Below, in pieces: positions 51,396 through 60,710 of a stretch of DNA of 64,000 nucleotides. Position numbers and translations under genes: made by a program. How positions within the stretch are numbered: position 1 is the first letter of the stretch; each line of letters opens with the position of its first letter. The stretch comes from Elioraea tepidiphila DSM 17972. GTDB taxonomy: Bacteria; Pseudomonadota; Alphaproteobacteria; Acetobacterales; Acetobacteraceae. The notes beneath the pieces are model-generated. The model was given only the letters and a program-made list of their open reading frames with translations. It was not told where the DNA came from and did not search any database. The stretch is taken from contig NZ_KB899929.1 in assembly GCF_000378465.1 (NCBI RefSeq), forward strand, positions 1-64,000, in the 5' to 3' direction.

Positions 51396-52445
51396 ATGCG
51401 AAGGATCGCAATCGCAGCCGCGGCGGCGGCGATGGTCGGCGGCACGGCGGACGCGCAGGTCTCCGGCACCATGACCCTGATGGCCTACACGGGCATCTTC
51501 CAGGAGAACTACACCGCGGTCGTGGTCGAGCCCTTCCGCGCCCGCAACCCCGGCCTCAGCGTCACCTATTTCGCACCCGTGACGTCGGCGGCGATGCTCG
51601 GCACGCTGCGCAGCCAGCGCACCGCGCCGCAGACCGACGTGGTGATCATGGACATCACCACGGCCGCGATCGCCTGCGCCGAGGGTCTGGTGGAGAAGAT
51701 CACGCCCGCCGAGGTGCCGGCGATCAACGATCTCGTGCCGCTCGCGCGCGAGGCGGGCGGGGAGTGCGGCCCTGCCGTCACCTTCGATCACTTCGTGATC
51801 GTCTACGACACCACCAAGGTCCGTCCGGCGCCGACCAGCCTGCGGGTGCTGTGGGACGAGGCCCTGCGCGGCCGCATCGCGGTCTCCGCGCCGCCGAACA
51901 TCCAGGGACTCGTGCTCACCGCGATCGTCGAGCGGATGGAGGGGGGCGACTACACCCGCGGCGTGGACCGCGCCATCGCCAAGTTGCGCGCACTCGCGCC
52001 GCTGGTGCAGACCTTCGATCCGCGCCCCGACGGCTACAGCCTGATCCTGAACGACCAGGTCACCTACGCCACCGGCTGGAACGCGCGCAGCCAGCTCTAC
52101 CACGACCAGTCGAACGGACGGATCGGCGTGATGCTGCCGGAGGAGGGCACGGCCTTCCAGATCAACACCATCAACGTCGTGCGCGGCGGGCCGAACCGCG
52201 CCGCCGCCGTCGCCTTCATGCAGTACGCGCTCGACGCCGAGGCGCAGACCGCCTTCACCAACCGCATGTTCTACGGCCCGACCAACGCCAAGGCGACGCC
52301 GAACCCGGACGCGCTCGCCCGCACGGCCGCCGATCCGCGCTATCGCGACCGCGTCATCCCGCTCGACTGGGCCGACATCGTGAAGGTGCGCGATACCTGG
52401 AACAACCGCTGGCGTCGCGAGGTGATCGCCGCCGGCGGGCGCTGA
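51396..52445 (+). CDS. ABC transporter substrate-binding protein (polyamine/Fe-type)
   Basis: A 349-residue periplasmic binding protein. Signal peptide MRRIAIAAAAAAMVGGTADAQ, then GTMTLMAYTGIFQENYTAVVVEPFRARNPGLSVTYFAP, the SBP_bac type seen in spermidine/putrescine and thiamine/iron receptors. A WGW or Asp/Glu polyamine pocket cannot be confirmed by eye. ATG at 51396 has GGGAG nine bases upstream; GTG at 51390 is an alternative. First gene of a five- or six-gene operon; 7 bases before the ATPase gene. Confidence 0.87.
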   Translation: MRRIAIAAAAAAMVGGTADAQVSGTMTLMAYTGIFQENYTAVVVEPFRARNPGLSVTYFAPVTSAAMLGTLRSQRTAPQTDVVIMDITTAAIACAEGLVEKITPAEVPAINDLVPLAREAGGECGPAVTFDHFVIVYDTTKVRPAPTSLRVLWDEALRGRIAVSAPPNIQGLVLTAIVERMEGGDYTRGVDRAIAKLRALAPLVQTFDPRPDGYSLILNDQVTYATGWNARSQLYHDQSNGRIGVMLPEEGTAFQINTINVVRGGPNRAAAVAFMQYALDAEAQTAFTNRMFYGPTNAKATPNPDALARTAADPRYRDRVIPLDWADIVKVRDTWNNRWRREVIAAGGR

Positions 52446-52452
52446 GGAGCGC

Positions 52453-53481
52453 GTGGCGGAACTCGCGCTCGCGGGCCTCACCAAGCGCTACGGTGACGGT
52501 CCGCCGGCGGTCGATGCGCTCGATCTGACCGTGGCCGAGGGCGAGTTCCTCGCCCTGCTCGGCCCCTCGGGCTGCGGCAAGACCACCACGCTCCGGATCG
52601 TCGCCGGTCTCGTGCCGCCGGATGCGGGCGCGGTGCGCCTCGGCGGGCGCGACATCACCGCCCTGCCGGTGCACCGGCGCGACATCGGGCTGGTGTTCCA
52701 GTCCTACGCGCTGTTCCCGCACATGACCGCCGGGGCGAATGTCGGCTTCGGGCTCGAGATGCGGGGGCTCGCGCGCGCCGAACGCGACCGGCGTGTGGCC
52801 GAGGCGCTGCGCATGGTGCGGCTGGAGGGGCTCGCGCACCGCAAGCCGCGCGAGCTCTCGGGCGGGCAGCAGCAGCGCGTCGCCCTCGCGCGCGCGATCG
52901 CGATCCGTCCCAGCCTGCTGCTGCTCGACGAGTGCCTCTCCAACCTCGATGCCAAGCTGCGCGAGGAGATGCGCGGCGAGATCCGCGACATCCAGCGCGC
53001 GGCAGGGATCACCGCGGTGTTCGTCACGCACGACCAGACCGAGGCGCTGGCGATGTGCGACCGCGTGGCCGTGATGCGCGAAGGCCGGATCGAGCAGACC
53101 GGCACGCCGGAGGAGGTCTATGAGCGCCCGGCCACACCCTTCGTCGCGGGCTTCCTGGGGCGGATGAACCGGATCGCCGCGCCGGTCGCGACCGCGCAGG
53201 GCACGCTCCGGCCCGGCCAGGTGGCGATGGTGCGGCCGCATCGCGTGCGCATCCTGCGCGACGGCGCCGATCCGGACGGCGCGGAGAACCGCGCCGAAGG
53301 CACCGTGCGGCGCATCACCTATATCGGCGACGTGGTGCAGGTGGAGGCGGAGACGCCGCTCGGCCGTCTCGCCGCCGAGGTCTCGGGGGCGGCGCCCGAG
53401 TGGCGCGGCCTCGCCCCCGGCGCGCCGGTCGGCTTCGCCTGGTCCGCCGCCGATACCCTCGCCTTCGCCGAGCGGGCATGA
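52453..53481 (+). CDS. ABC transporter ATP-binding protein (PotA-like)
   Basis: The 342-residue ATPase of the importer. Walker [17 protein letters not shown]-loop [13 protein letters not shown], signature [16 protein letters not shown], Walker [13 protein letters not shown] and the H-loop [19 protein letters not shown] are complete; the C-terminal TOBE-like domain (about 235-342) is typical of polyamine/sugar importers. GTG start with GAGGAG upstream. The stop overlaps the first permease start by 4 bases. The PotA-type architecture supports polyamine or similar small cation import, not proven. Confidence 0.93.
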   Translation: MAELALAGLTKRYGDGPPAVDALDLTVAEGEFLALLGPSGCGKTTTLRIVAGLVPPDAGAVRLGGRDITALPVHRRDIGLVFQSYALFPHMTAGANVGFGLEMRGLARAERDRRVAEALRMVRLEGLAHRKPRELSGGQQQRVALARAIAIRPSLLLLDECLSNLDAKLREEMRGEIRDIQRAAGITAVFVTHDQTEALAMCDRVAVMREGRIEQTGTPEEVYERPATPFVAGFLGRMNRIAAPVATAQGTLRPGQVAMVRPHRVRILRDGADPDGAENRAEGTVRRITYIGDVVQVEAETPLGRLAAEVSGAAPEWRGLAPGAPVGFAWSAADTLAFAERA

Positions 53482-54320
53482 CGCGCCCCTATCTCCCCTG
53501 GCTGCTGCTCGCGCCCGCGCTCGCGGCGCTCGCGATCGTGTTCGTGCTGCCGATCGCCTGGCTGTTCCGCATCTCGCTCAACATCTCCGAGGGCTCGGGC
53601 GCGATGGTCGAGGCGGTCGCGCTCGACAGCTACGCCAAGCTGTTCGCCGACGACTTCACCTGGACGCTGACGGCCAACTCGTTCCGGCTCGCGGCGACGT
53701 GCAGCACCGCGGCGGTGGTGATCGCCTATCCGATCGCGCTCTTCCTGTTCCGCACCACCAGCCGCTGGCGCGGCCTGCTCGCGATCCTCGCGGTGGCGCC
53801 GCTGCTGGTCTCGGGCGTGGTGCGCGTGGTCGGCTGGCTGGTGGTGCTTGGCGATCAGGGGCTCGTGAACGCCGCGCTGCTGGGCCTCGGCCTCGCCTCC
53901 CGGCCGGTGCCGCTGATCAACAACTGGGATGGCGTCGCGATCGGGCTGACCGAGAGCGTGATGCCCTATGTGATCCTGTCGCTGCTTGCGGGATTCGGCC
54001 GGCTCGACCGCGCGGTGGAGGAGGCGGCGGCCACGCTTGGCGCGCCGCCCTGGAAGGTCTTCCTGCGCGTCACCCTGCCGCTCTCGCTGCCGGGCGTGAT
54101 CCTCGGCTGGCTGATCGGCTTCGTGCTCGCCATGAGCGCCTTCATCACGCCGAAGCTGCTGGGCGGCGGGCGGGTATTCGTGCTCGCGACCGAGATCTAC
54201 GACCTCGCGCTGCAGTCGGTCGATTGGCCGGCGGCGGCGGCGCTCGCGATGTATGCGCTGACGCTGCTGCTGTTGATCCTTGCCGCCTACACGGCGCTGA
54301 CGCGGAAGGTGGCCGCCTGA
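53478..54320 (+). CDS. ABC transporter permease 1 (PotB type)
   Basis: A 280-residue inner-membrane permease with six predicted helices. The EAA loop is [32 protein letters not shown], which contacts the ATPase. Start [29 protein letters not shown] fits PotB/CysW-type subunits. ATG at 53478 overlaps the ATPase stop; the last codon's stop shares a base with the next gene (TGATG). Forms a heterodimeric pore with the next permease. Confidence 0.92.
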   Translation: MTRPYLPWLLLAPALAALAIVFVLPIAWLFRISLNISEGSGAMVEAVALDSYAKLFADDFTWTLTANSFRLAATCSTAAVVIAYPIALFLFRTTSRWRGLLAILAVAPLLVSGVVRVVGWLVVLGDQGLVNAALLGLGLASRPVPLINNWDGVAIGLTESVMPYVILSLLAGFGRLDRAVEEAAATLGAPPWKVFLRVTLPLSLPGVILGWLIGFVLAMSAFITPKLLGGGRVFVLATEIYDLALQSVDWPAAAALAMYALTLLLLILAAYTALTRKVAA

Positions 54321-55093
54321 TGGGCTTCCGCCTCGTCGTATTGTGCGGCTACCTGTTCCTGCTCGCGCCGGGAATCTTCGTCGCGATCATCGCGTTCTCC
54401 TCGGACCGGTTCCTGACCTTTCCGCCGCCCGGGTTGTCGCTGCGCTGGTTCGCGGCGCTGTGGGAGCACGAGGCGCTGATGGGCGCGATGCGGCGCAGCG
54501 CCATCCTCGCCTCCGTCGTGACGGTGACGGCGCTCGCGATCGGCGTGCCGGCGGCCTATGCGATCGCGCGGCTCAGCTTCCGCGGCCGCGACGCGATCTT
54601 CGCCGCGCTGACCGCGCCGCTCCTGCTGCCGACCCTCGTGCTGGGCCTGGGCATCCTGCTGGTGTTCTTCCCGTTCGGCCTCGCCGCCACCTGGCCGGGG
54701 CTCGCGATCGCGCATCTGGCCGTCACGTTGCCCTTCGTCGTGCGCATCATGGTGACCGCGCTCTCGACGCTGCCGCCCGATCTCGAGGATGCCGCCGCCA
54801 CGCTCGGCGCGACACCGTTCACAGTGGTTCGCCGGATCACCCTGCCGCTCGCGCTGCCCGGGCTGATCGCCTCCGCCGCGCTCGCCTTCCTGATCAGCTT
54901 CGACGAGGTGGTGATCTCCCTGTTCATCGTCGGCCCGCGGCTCTCGACCCTGCCGGTCGAGATGTACCGCTATGTCGAAGGCCATACCGATCCGCTGGTC
55001 GCCGCGCTCGCCGTGGTGCTGATCACGCTCTCGCTCGGTGTGGTGCTGCTGGTCGAGCGGCTGCTCGGGTTCATGCGCGCCGTGGGGCGCTAG
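54320..55093 (+). CDS. ABC transporter permease 2 (PotC type)
   Basis: A 257-residue permease with six hydrophobic segments and an EAA loop LEDAAATLGATPFTVVRRITLPLALPGLIASAAL. SSDRFLTFPPPGLSLRWF near the N terminus is the PotC-type sequence of spermidine/putrescine permeases. Coupled to permease 1 by TGATG. Ends 11 bases before the RraA-like gene, so the transport genes and the following two metabolic genes look like one transcript. Confidence 0.92.
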   Translation: MGFRLVVLCGYLFLLAPGIFVAIIAFSSDRFLTFPPPGLSLRWFAALWEHEALMGAMRRSAILASVVTVTALAIGVPAAYAIARLSFRGRDAIFAALTAPLLLPTLVLGLGILLVFFPFGLAATWPGLAIAHLAVTLPFVVRIMVTALSTLPPDLEDAAATLGATPFTVVRRITLPLALPGLIASAALAFLISFDEVVISLFIVGPRLSTLPVEMYRYVEGHTDPLVAALAVVLITLSLGVVLLVERLLGFMRAVGR

Positions 55094-55104
55094 GGAGAGT
55101 CGTG

Positions 55105-55776
55105 ATGCCGAAATACGAGATCGGGCCGATGCCGGAGACGCTGCCGGCGGCACTCGTCGCCAAGCTGGAACAGGTCGAGACCGCGACGATCGGACACTGG
55201 CGCCACTGGGGCTTCATGGATCGCGGCATCCAGCCGCTGTTGCGCGAGAAGCGCATCGCCGGGGTCGCCGTCACGCTGGCGATTCCGGGGCCGGACTCGA
55301 CGCTGCTGCACCACGCGCTCGGCCTCCTGCGCCCGGGCGACGTGCTGGTGGTGGATCGCCTCGGCGACGACCGCCACGCCTGCTGGGGCGGCGGGGTGAC
55401 GGTCGCGGCGAAGGCGGCCGGCGCAAAGGCCGGCGTGGTCGACGGACCCTGCACCGATCTCACCGAGATCAGGGACAGCGACTTCCCGATGTGGTGCCGC
55501 GGCCTCGCGCCCATCACCACGCGCCTCTACGACCTCGGCGGGCGGCTGAACAAGCCGGTCTCCTGCGGCGGGGTCGCGGTGATGCCGGGCGACGTGATTC
55601 TCGCGGACGAGTCGGGCGTGCTCGTGCTGCCGCGCGACGAGGCCGAGGCCGAGGCCGACGCGGCGATCGCGCGCCAGGCGCGCGGGCTGGAGAGCCAGGA
55701 CAGGGTCAAGGCGGGGGCGAAGCTCGGCGAGCTGTCCGGCGCCACCGCGAAGGTGACGGCCGCGCTCGGCGGCTGA
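55105..55776 (+). CDS. RraA family protein (aldolase-like)
   Basis: A 223-residue member of the RraA/HMG aldolase family. The core GGVTVAAKAAGAKAGVVDGPCTDLTEIRDSDFPMWCRGLAP has the Gly-rich loop, the VDG...D motif with Arg/Asp used by oxaloacetate or 4-carboxy-4-hydroxy-2-oxoadipate aldolases, and GGVAVMPGDVILADESGVLVLP. It could be an RNase E inhibitor homologue by name, but in bacteria with ABC importers such genes more often encode aldolases. ATG at 55105; stop shares one base with the next start. Confidence 0.85.
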   Translation: MPKYEIGPMPETLPAALVAKLEQVETATIGHWRHWGFMDRGIQPLLREKRIAGVAVTLAIPGPDSTLLHHALGLLRPGDVLVVDRLGDDRHACWGGGVTVAAKAAGAKAGVVDGPCTDLTEIRDSDFPMWCRGLAPITTRLYDLGGRLNKPVSCGGVAVMPGDVILADESGVLVLPRDEAEAEADAAIARQARGLESQDRVKAGAKLGELSGATAKVTAALGG

Positions 55777-56336
55777 TGGACGCGACGCTGGCGGAGATAC
55801 TGGCGAGCGCCTGGGCGCTGCTGGTCCGCGCCGCGGCCGATCCGCGTCATCCCGGCCGCATCGTCCAGCTCGCCACCGCCGGACGCGACGGCGCGCCGCG
55901 GCTGCGCAGCGTGGTCCTGCGGGGCGTCGATCCTGTCGCACGCGTGCTGTGCCTTCACACCGACCGGCGCAGCGCCAAGGTGGCCGAGATCGCCGCCGAG
56001 CCGCGCGTCGCGCTTCTGGCATGGGATCCCCGGGCGCGCATGCAGCTTCGCCTCGCGGGCGCGGCCGCGGTGCTCACCGATGGGCCGGTCTGGCGGACGG
56101 CATGGGAAGCGACGCCGATCGGGTCGCGTGCCGACTATGCGCAGGCCGACCCGCCCGGTACGCTCGCCGCGGTCCCACCCGGCGAACCGACGCACCCGCA
56201 GCCGATGCAGAACTTCGCCGTCATCCTGCTGACCATCGATCGCCTCGACTGGCTCAGGCTTGCGCCCGGGGCGCATCGGCGCGCAGGCTTCGCCTGGGAA
56301 AGTGGCGCCGTGCAGGGCTCATGGCTGGTGCCCTGA
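55776..56336 (+). CDS. Pyridoxamine-phosphate-oxidase-like flavin protein
   Basis: A 186-residue split-beta-barrel protein of the pyridoxamine 5'-phosphate oxidase-like (Alr4036-type) group. VQLATAGRDGAPRLRSVVLRGV and CLHTDRRSAKVAEIAAEPRVALLAWDPRARMQLRLAG form the FMN-binding core; WLVP ends it. True PdxH is longer with different C-terminal motifs, so the substrate is unclear; these proteins usually use FMN or haem. TGATG coupling to the RraA-like gene and 18 bases before ftsH. Confidence 0.82.
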   Translation: MDATLAEILASAWALLVRAAADPRHPGRIVQLATAGRDGAPRLRSVVLRGVDPVARVLCLHTDRRSAKVAEIAAEPRVALLAWDPRARMQLRLAGAAAVLTDGPVWRTAWEATPIGSRADYAQADPPGTLAAVPPGEPTHPQPMQNFAVILLTIDRLDWLRLAPGAHRRAGFAWESGAVQGSWLVP

Positions 56337-56354
56337 CGCACTCGGGAGCAGGCC

Positions 56355-58178
56355 GTGGAGAAGAAGACCCAGATCAACACCTGGTACATCCTCGCCGCCG
56401 TGCTCGGCGTGCTGCTGATCCAGGACGTCATCACGGCGGCGCGCCAGACCGAAACCCTGCCCTATTCGGACTTCAAGCGTCTGGTGGCGGAGGGCAAGGT
56501 CGCCGAGGTGACGGTCGGCGACCGGCGCATCACCGGCCGTTTCCGCGAGCCGATCGACGGGCGACCCTATTTCGTCACCCAGCGGGTGGACGACAGCCTC
56601 GCCGAGGACCTCGCCAAGGCCCACGTGACGTTCACCGGCGCGCCCGAACCCGGCTTCCTGGTGACGCTGATGTCCTGGATCGTGCCGGCCCTGGTGTTCT
56701 TCGGCCTCTGGTTCTTCTTGATCCGCCGCTTCGCCGACCGCGCGGGGTTCGGCGGCATGATGACGGTCGGCAAGTCGAAGGCGAAGGTCTATGTCGAGAA
56801 GAACACCGGCACGACCTTCGCCGATGTCGCCGGCGCCGACGAGGCCAAGGCAGAACTCGAGGAGATCGTCGCCTTCCTGAAGGACCCCGAGACCTACGGC
56901 CGGCTCGGCGCGCGCTCGCCGAAGGGGGTGCTGCTGGTGGGCCCGCCCGGTACCGGCAAGACGCTGCTCGCGCGCGCGGTCGCGGGCGAGGCGGGCGTGC
57001 CGTTCTTCTCGATCTCCGGCTCGGAGTTCGTCGAGATGTTCGTGGGCGTCGGGGCCGCGCGCGTGCGCGACCTGTTCGAGCAGGCGCGCAAGGCGGCCCC
57101 CTGCATCATCTTCATCGACGAGCTCGACGCGCTCGGGCGGGCACGCACCGCAGGTCCGACCACGGGCGGCTATGACGAGAAGGAGCAGACGCTGAACCAG
57201 CTCCTCGTCGAGCTCGACGGCTTCGATGCCTCCGCGGGGATCGTTCTGCTTGCCGCGACCAACCGGCCCGAGATTCTCGACCCGGCGCTCACGCGTGCCG
57301 GGCGCTTCGATCGCCAGGTCGCGCTCGACCGGCCGGACCGCAAGGGGCGGCGCGACATCCTCGCGGTGCATGTGCGCAAGGTGAAGCTTGCCCCGGGCGT
57401 CGATCTCGACGCGATCGCCGGGCTGACGCCCGGCTTCACGGGCGCCGACCTTGCCAACCTCGTGAACGAGGCCGCGCTCGCGGCCACGCGCGCGAAGCGG
57501 ACCGCCGTGACGAACGAGGACTTCACGGTCGCGATCGAGCGCATCGTCGCCGGGATCGAGCGGCGGTCGCGGCTGATGAACGCGGAGGAGCGCAGGCGCG
57601 TCGCCTATCACGAGCTCGGCCATGCGCTGGTGGCGCTGTCGGTGCCCGGGGCCGATCCGGTGCACAAGGTCAGCATCATCCCGCGCGGCGTCGGCGCGCT
57701 CGGCTACACGATGCAGCGCCCGACGGAGGATCGGTTCCTGCTGACCGCCGCGGAGCTCAAGGGGCGGATGGCCGTGCTGCTCGGCGGACGGGCGGCGGAG
57801 GACCTCGTGTTCGGCGAGGTCTCCACGGGAGCCCAGGACGATCTGATGCGCGCGACCGAGATCGCGCGCGGCATGGTCACGCGCTACGGCATGGCGGAGA
57901 CGCTGGGCGAGGTCGCCTACGAGACCGAGACGAGCCGGTTCCTCGGCCTGCCGGTCGAGGGGGGCGGGCGGCGTTTCTCGGAGCAGACCGCGCGCGAGAT
58001 CGATCTCGCGGTGAAGGGACTGGTGGCGGAGGCGCACGCGACGGCACGATCCATCCTCGAACGCCGCCGCGCGGAGCTCGATGCGCTCGCCGCGACGCTG
58101 CTGGAGCGCGAGACGCTCGGCCCGGAGGACCTGCCGAAACCGGTGTCTGGACGAAACGACACCGAAGCGTCATCCTGA
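56355..58178 (+). CDS. ftsH: ATP-dependent zinc metalloprotease FtsH (paralogue)
   Basis: A 607-residue membrane AAA protease. Two transmembrane helices (about 11-29 and 104-124) flank a periplasmic domain; then Walker [14 protein letters not shown], Walker [12 protein letters not shown], the second region of homology [20 protein letters not shown] and the zinc site [12 protein letters not shown] (HELGH rather than the common HEAGH). The third ligand region [18 protein letters not shown] is intact. GTG start with AGGCC only a weak leader. Not beside tilS or folP, so it is likely a second FtsH besides a housekeeping copy. Degrades membrane and short-lived proteins. Confidence 0.93.
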   Translation: MEKKTQINTWYILAAVLGVLLIQDVITAARQTETLPYSDFKRLVAEGKVAEVTVGDRRITGRFREPIDGRPYFVTQRVDDSLAEDLAKAHVTFTGAPEPGFLVTLMSWIVPALVFFGLWFFLIRRFADRAGFGGMMTVGKSKAKVYVEKNTGTTFADVAGADEAKAELEEIVAFLKDPETYGRLGARSPKGVLLVGPPGTGKTLLARAVAGEAGVPFFSISGSEFVEMFVGVGAARVRDLFEQARKAAPCIIFIDELDALGRARTAGPTTGGYDEKEQTLNQLLVELDGFDASAGIVLLAATNRPEILDPALTRAGRFDRQVALDRPDRKGRRDILAVHVRKVKLAPGVDLDAIAGLTPGFTGADLANLVNEAALAATRAKRTAVTNEDFTVAIERIVAGIERRSRLMNAEERRRVAYHELGHALVALSVPGADPVHKVSIIPRGVGALGYTMQRPTEDRFLLTAAELKGRMAVLLGGRAAEDLVFGEVSTGAQDDLMRATEIARGMVTRYGMAETLGEVAYETETSRFLGLPVEGGGRRFSEQTAREIDLAVKGLVAEAHATARSILERRRAELDALAATLLERETLGPEDLPKPVSGRNDTEASS

Positions 58179-58207
58179 TCCGCCCCGTCTACGCTATCGG
58201 AGACTGC

Positions 58208-59116
58208 ATGACCGAGACGATCATCGCCTACGGGCTCTCGACCGAGGGGCCGTGCGAGCCCGAGCCGCTGGCGCGGGAACTCGCGCTGTTCGCCGAGTCC
58301 GGCTGCACGGCGGCGGAGATCTCGTTGCAGAACGGCTTTGCGGTGACCGGCGGGCGCGTCAATGTGCCGGAGGTGGAGGCGCTGGCTTCCGTGCTGCGGC
58401 GGTTCCCGCTGCGCTACACGGTGCATGGCCCGCTGGGGATGAACCTGATGGACGCGGCGCATCACGACCTGCACCGTGCCGTATGCCGGGCGATGATCGA
58501 GGCGACCGGGGCGCTGGGGGCCGGCGTGCTGGTGGTCCACAGCGGGGTCTGGGAACGCGGCCTCGCGCCGGCGGAGATCGAGCGGCGCAAGCGCATGGAG
58601 GTGGAGGCGCTGCGGGATCTCGGCGAGGTCGCCGCCCGGCACGGCGTGATGCTGGCGCTGGAGAACCTGCCGCCGCTGCCGCACATCCCGGAGACGCACG
58701 ATGCCTGGGGAATCGCCGCGCAGGTGGCGGCGGCGGCGCATCCGCAGGTCGGCGCGACGCTCGATATCGGCCACGCGGCGATGATGGCGGCGGCGAAGCA
58801 GCAGGATCTCGCGGCCTCCATCGCGGCGATGGCGCCGCATGTGGTGCATCTGCACCTCCAGGATCAGTTCGGGCGGCTCGACACGATCCGCCTGCCGGGT
58901 TCCGGGGAGAAGCTCGCCTACGGGACGGGCGATCTGCACGCGCCGCCCGGCTGGGGCGAGATTCCGTTCGAGCAGTTGCTCGCCGGGCTGACGCCGCGCG
59001 CGGGCACGGTGATGATCTACGAGCTTGCGGCGAAATTCTTCCGCTTCGTGCCGGAGACCGCGGCGGCGCTGCGGCGGTTCGCGGCGACGGTCGGGGCGGC
59101 GCGTCAGGCCGCCTGA
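58208..59116 (+). CDS. Sugar phosphate isomerase/epimerase family (TIM barrel)
   Basis: A 302-residue AP-endonuclease-2-like TIM barrel. Divalent-metal and catalytic residues lie in LVVHSGVWERGL, LALENLPPLPH, GATLDIGHAAMMAA and HVVHLHLQDQFGR. Such enzymes isomerise or epimerise ketoses, inosose or hydroxypyruvate. Here it follows ftsH by 29 bases without clear partners, so the substrate is unknown. Its 3' end overlaps convergent sufE by 13 bases. Confidence 0.85.
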   Translation: MTETIIAYGLSTEGPCEPEPLARELALFAESGCTAAEISLQNGFAVTGGRVNVPEVEALASVLRRFPLRYTVHGPLGMNLMDAAHHDLHRAVCRAMIEATGALGAGVLVVHSGVWERGLAPAEIERRKRMEVEALRDLGEVAARHGVMLALENLPPLPHIPETHDAWGIAAQVAAAAHPQVGATLDIGHAAMMAAAKQQDLAASIAAMAPHVVHLHLQDQFGRLDTIRLPGSGEKLAYGTGDLHAPPGWGEIPFEQLLAGLTPRAGTVMIYELAAKFFRFVPETAAALRRFAATVGAARQAA

Positions 59117-59556
59117 GCCGCCGCCGCGGTCGCGATCGCGCGGATGCGACGGATCAGCGCGGCGATGCCGTTGCCCCGGTTGGTGGAGAGGTTGCCGATC
59201 AGGTCGAGATCCGTGAGGAAGCCGGGATCGGTGGCGAGGATCTCCTGCGGCGTGCGGCCGGAATAGACGCGCAGCAGCATCGCGACCAGCCCCTGGACGA
59301 TCGCCGCGTCCGAGGCGCCGGCGAGCCAGAGGCGGCCGTTCTCGAGGCGGGGCTCGATCCACACCTGGCTCTGGCAGCCTTCGACCTTGCGTGACGGCTC
59401 CTTCCACGCGTCCGGAAACGCGGGCAAGGCGCGCCCCCAGTCGATGACCTGCTCGTAGCGGTCCATCCAGTCGTCGAAGAACTCGAACTCGTCCTTCAGC
59501 GCGGCGATGGCGTCGCTGGCGGAGGGTTCGGTCGGGGTGACGAAGGGCGCGTCCAT
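59104..59556 (-). CDS. sufE: SufE family sulfur-transfer protein
   Basis: A 150-residue SufE-like protein that accepts persulfide sulfur from the SufS cysteine desulfurase for iron-sulfur cluster assembly. The active-site Cys lies in KVEGCQSQVWIEPRLENG; other family parts are FDDWMDRYEQVIDWGRALP and LRVYSGRTPQEILA. Standalone, away from the suf operon; ATG at 59556. Downstream of the korBA operon and separated from it by a double hairpin. It could help build clusters for the neighbouring iron-sulfur enzymes. Confidence 0.9.
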   Translation of the reverse strand: MDAPFVTPTEPSASDAIAALKDEFEFFDDWMDRYEQVIDWGRALPAFPDAWKEPSRKVEGCQSQVWIEPRLENGRLWLAGASDAAIVQGLVAMLLRVYSGRTPQEILATDPGFLTDLDLIGNLSTNRGNGIAALIRRIRAIATAAAAQAA

Positions 59557-59604
59557 GTCACAGCAAATGGCGGTTCGGGGGCCGCGCTCAAGTGTTCCCG
59601 GGTT

Positions 59605-59649
59605 CCAAGGGCCTTGCGGCCCTTGGTGGGGTGTGGGGCGAAGCCCCAC
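59605..59649 (-). terminator. Double hairpin after korB
   Basis: Two perfect stems in a row: CCAAGGGCC (59605-59613) with GGCCCTTGG (59618-59626), loop TTGC, and GTGGGGC (59633-59639) with GCCCCAC (59643-59649), loop GAA. They lie between the korB stop (59658) and the sufE start, so they could end the leftward kor transcript. The bases after the hairpins in the minus direction are not T-rich, so a palindromic repeat role is equally possible. Confidence 0.5.
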
Positions 59650-59657
59650 GAGGCGCC

Positions 59658-60710
59658 TCAGCGCAGCGCGGCGTTGATCTTCTCGAGCGCCGCCGAGCCC
59701 GGGCAGAGTGCCGCGTCATCGAGCCGGTTCAGCGGCGTGGCGACCGTGCCGAGATGATCGTGCAGGTCCTCCGGATGCGGATCGATGTAGAGCAGGCCGG
59801 TGACGATCTCGCCCATGGCCTTGTGGCGCGCGAGGTAGTTGAGCGCGGCGACGCGGTCGGTCGGGTCGTGGTCCTCGTGCAGCTTGCGCATCCGCAGCAG
59901 CGAGCCGTCGTGCTGCGTCACCTCCGTCACCTCGCCCGGCGCGTAGGAGGCGGTGATCGGCGTGCGGTCGAAGAACACGTCGAGCCGGTTCACCGCCTCG
60001 TTGTGCTCGCGGACGTAGTCGTAGCTCTTGGTGCTGCCCTCGTGGTTGTTGAAGGCGACGCAGGGGCTGATGCAGTCGATGAACGCGACACCCTGATGGG
60101 TGAGCGCGCCCTTGATCAGCGGCACGAGCTGGTCCTTGTCGCCCGAGAAGCTGCGCGCGACGTAGGTGGCGCCGAGTTCGAGCGCGAGGGCGACGAGATC
60201 GATCGGCTCGTCGGTGTTGACGGCGCCTTTCTTCGCCTTCGAGCCCTTGTCGGAGGTGGCGGAGAACTGGCCCTTGGTCAGGCCGTAAACGCCGTTGTTC
60301 TCGACGATGTAGGTCATGTTCACGCCGCGGCGCATCAGGTGGGCGAACTGGCCGAGCCCGATCGAGGCGCTGTCGCCGTCGCCCGAGACGCCGAGATAGA
60401 TCAGCTCGCGGTTGGCGAGGTTGGCGCCGGTCAGCACCGAGGGCATGCGCCCGTGCACGGAGTTGAACCCGTGCGAAGCGCCGAGGAAGTAGTCGGGCGT
60501 CTTGGAGGAGCAGCCGATGCCGGAGAGCTTGGCCACGCGATGCGGCGGGATCGAGAGCTCCCATACCGCCTGCACGATCGCCGCGCTGATCGAGTCGTGC
60601 CCGCAGCCGGCGCAGAGCGTGCTGATCGAGCCCTCGTAGTCGCGGCGGGTGAGGCCGAGTGCGTTGGTCGGCAGCTTCGGATGGTGGAGGGTGGGCTTCA
60701 GATAGCTCAT
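59658..60710 (-). CDS. korB: 2-oxoacid:ferredoxin oxidoreductase, beta subunit
   Basis: The 350-residue TPP-binding subunit of a ferredoxin-linked 2-oxoacid (probably 2-oxoglutarate) oxidoreductase. Iron-sulfur cysteines: CAGCGHDSIS, GIGCSSKTPDYF and the CISPC segment. TPP-binding GDGDSASIGLGQFAHL with ENNGVYGLTKGQ completes the site. Its start overlaps korA by 4 bases. This enzyme type replaces the 2-oxoglutarate dehydrogenase complex or fixes CO2 in reverse. Confidence 0.92.
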   Translation of the reverse strand: MSYLKPTLHHPKLPTNALGLTRRDYEGSISTLCAGCGHDSISAAIVQAVWELSIPPHRVAKLSGIGCSSKTPDYFLGASHGFNSVHGRMPSVLTGANLANRELIYLGVSGDGDSASIGLGQFAHLMRRGVNMTYIVENNGVYGLTKGQFSATSDKGSKAKKGAVNTDEPIDLVALALELGATYVARSFSGDKDQLVPLIKGALTHQGVAFIDCISPCVAFNNHEGSTKSYDYVREHNEAVNRLDVFFDRTPITASYAPGEVTEVTQHDGSLLRMRKLHEDHDPTDRVAALNYLARHKAMGEIVTGLLYIDPHPEDLHDHLGTVATPLNRLDDAALCPGSAALEKINAALR

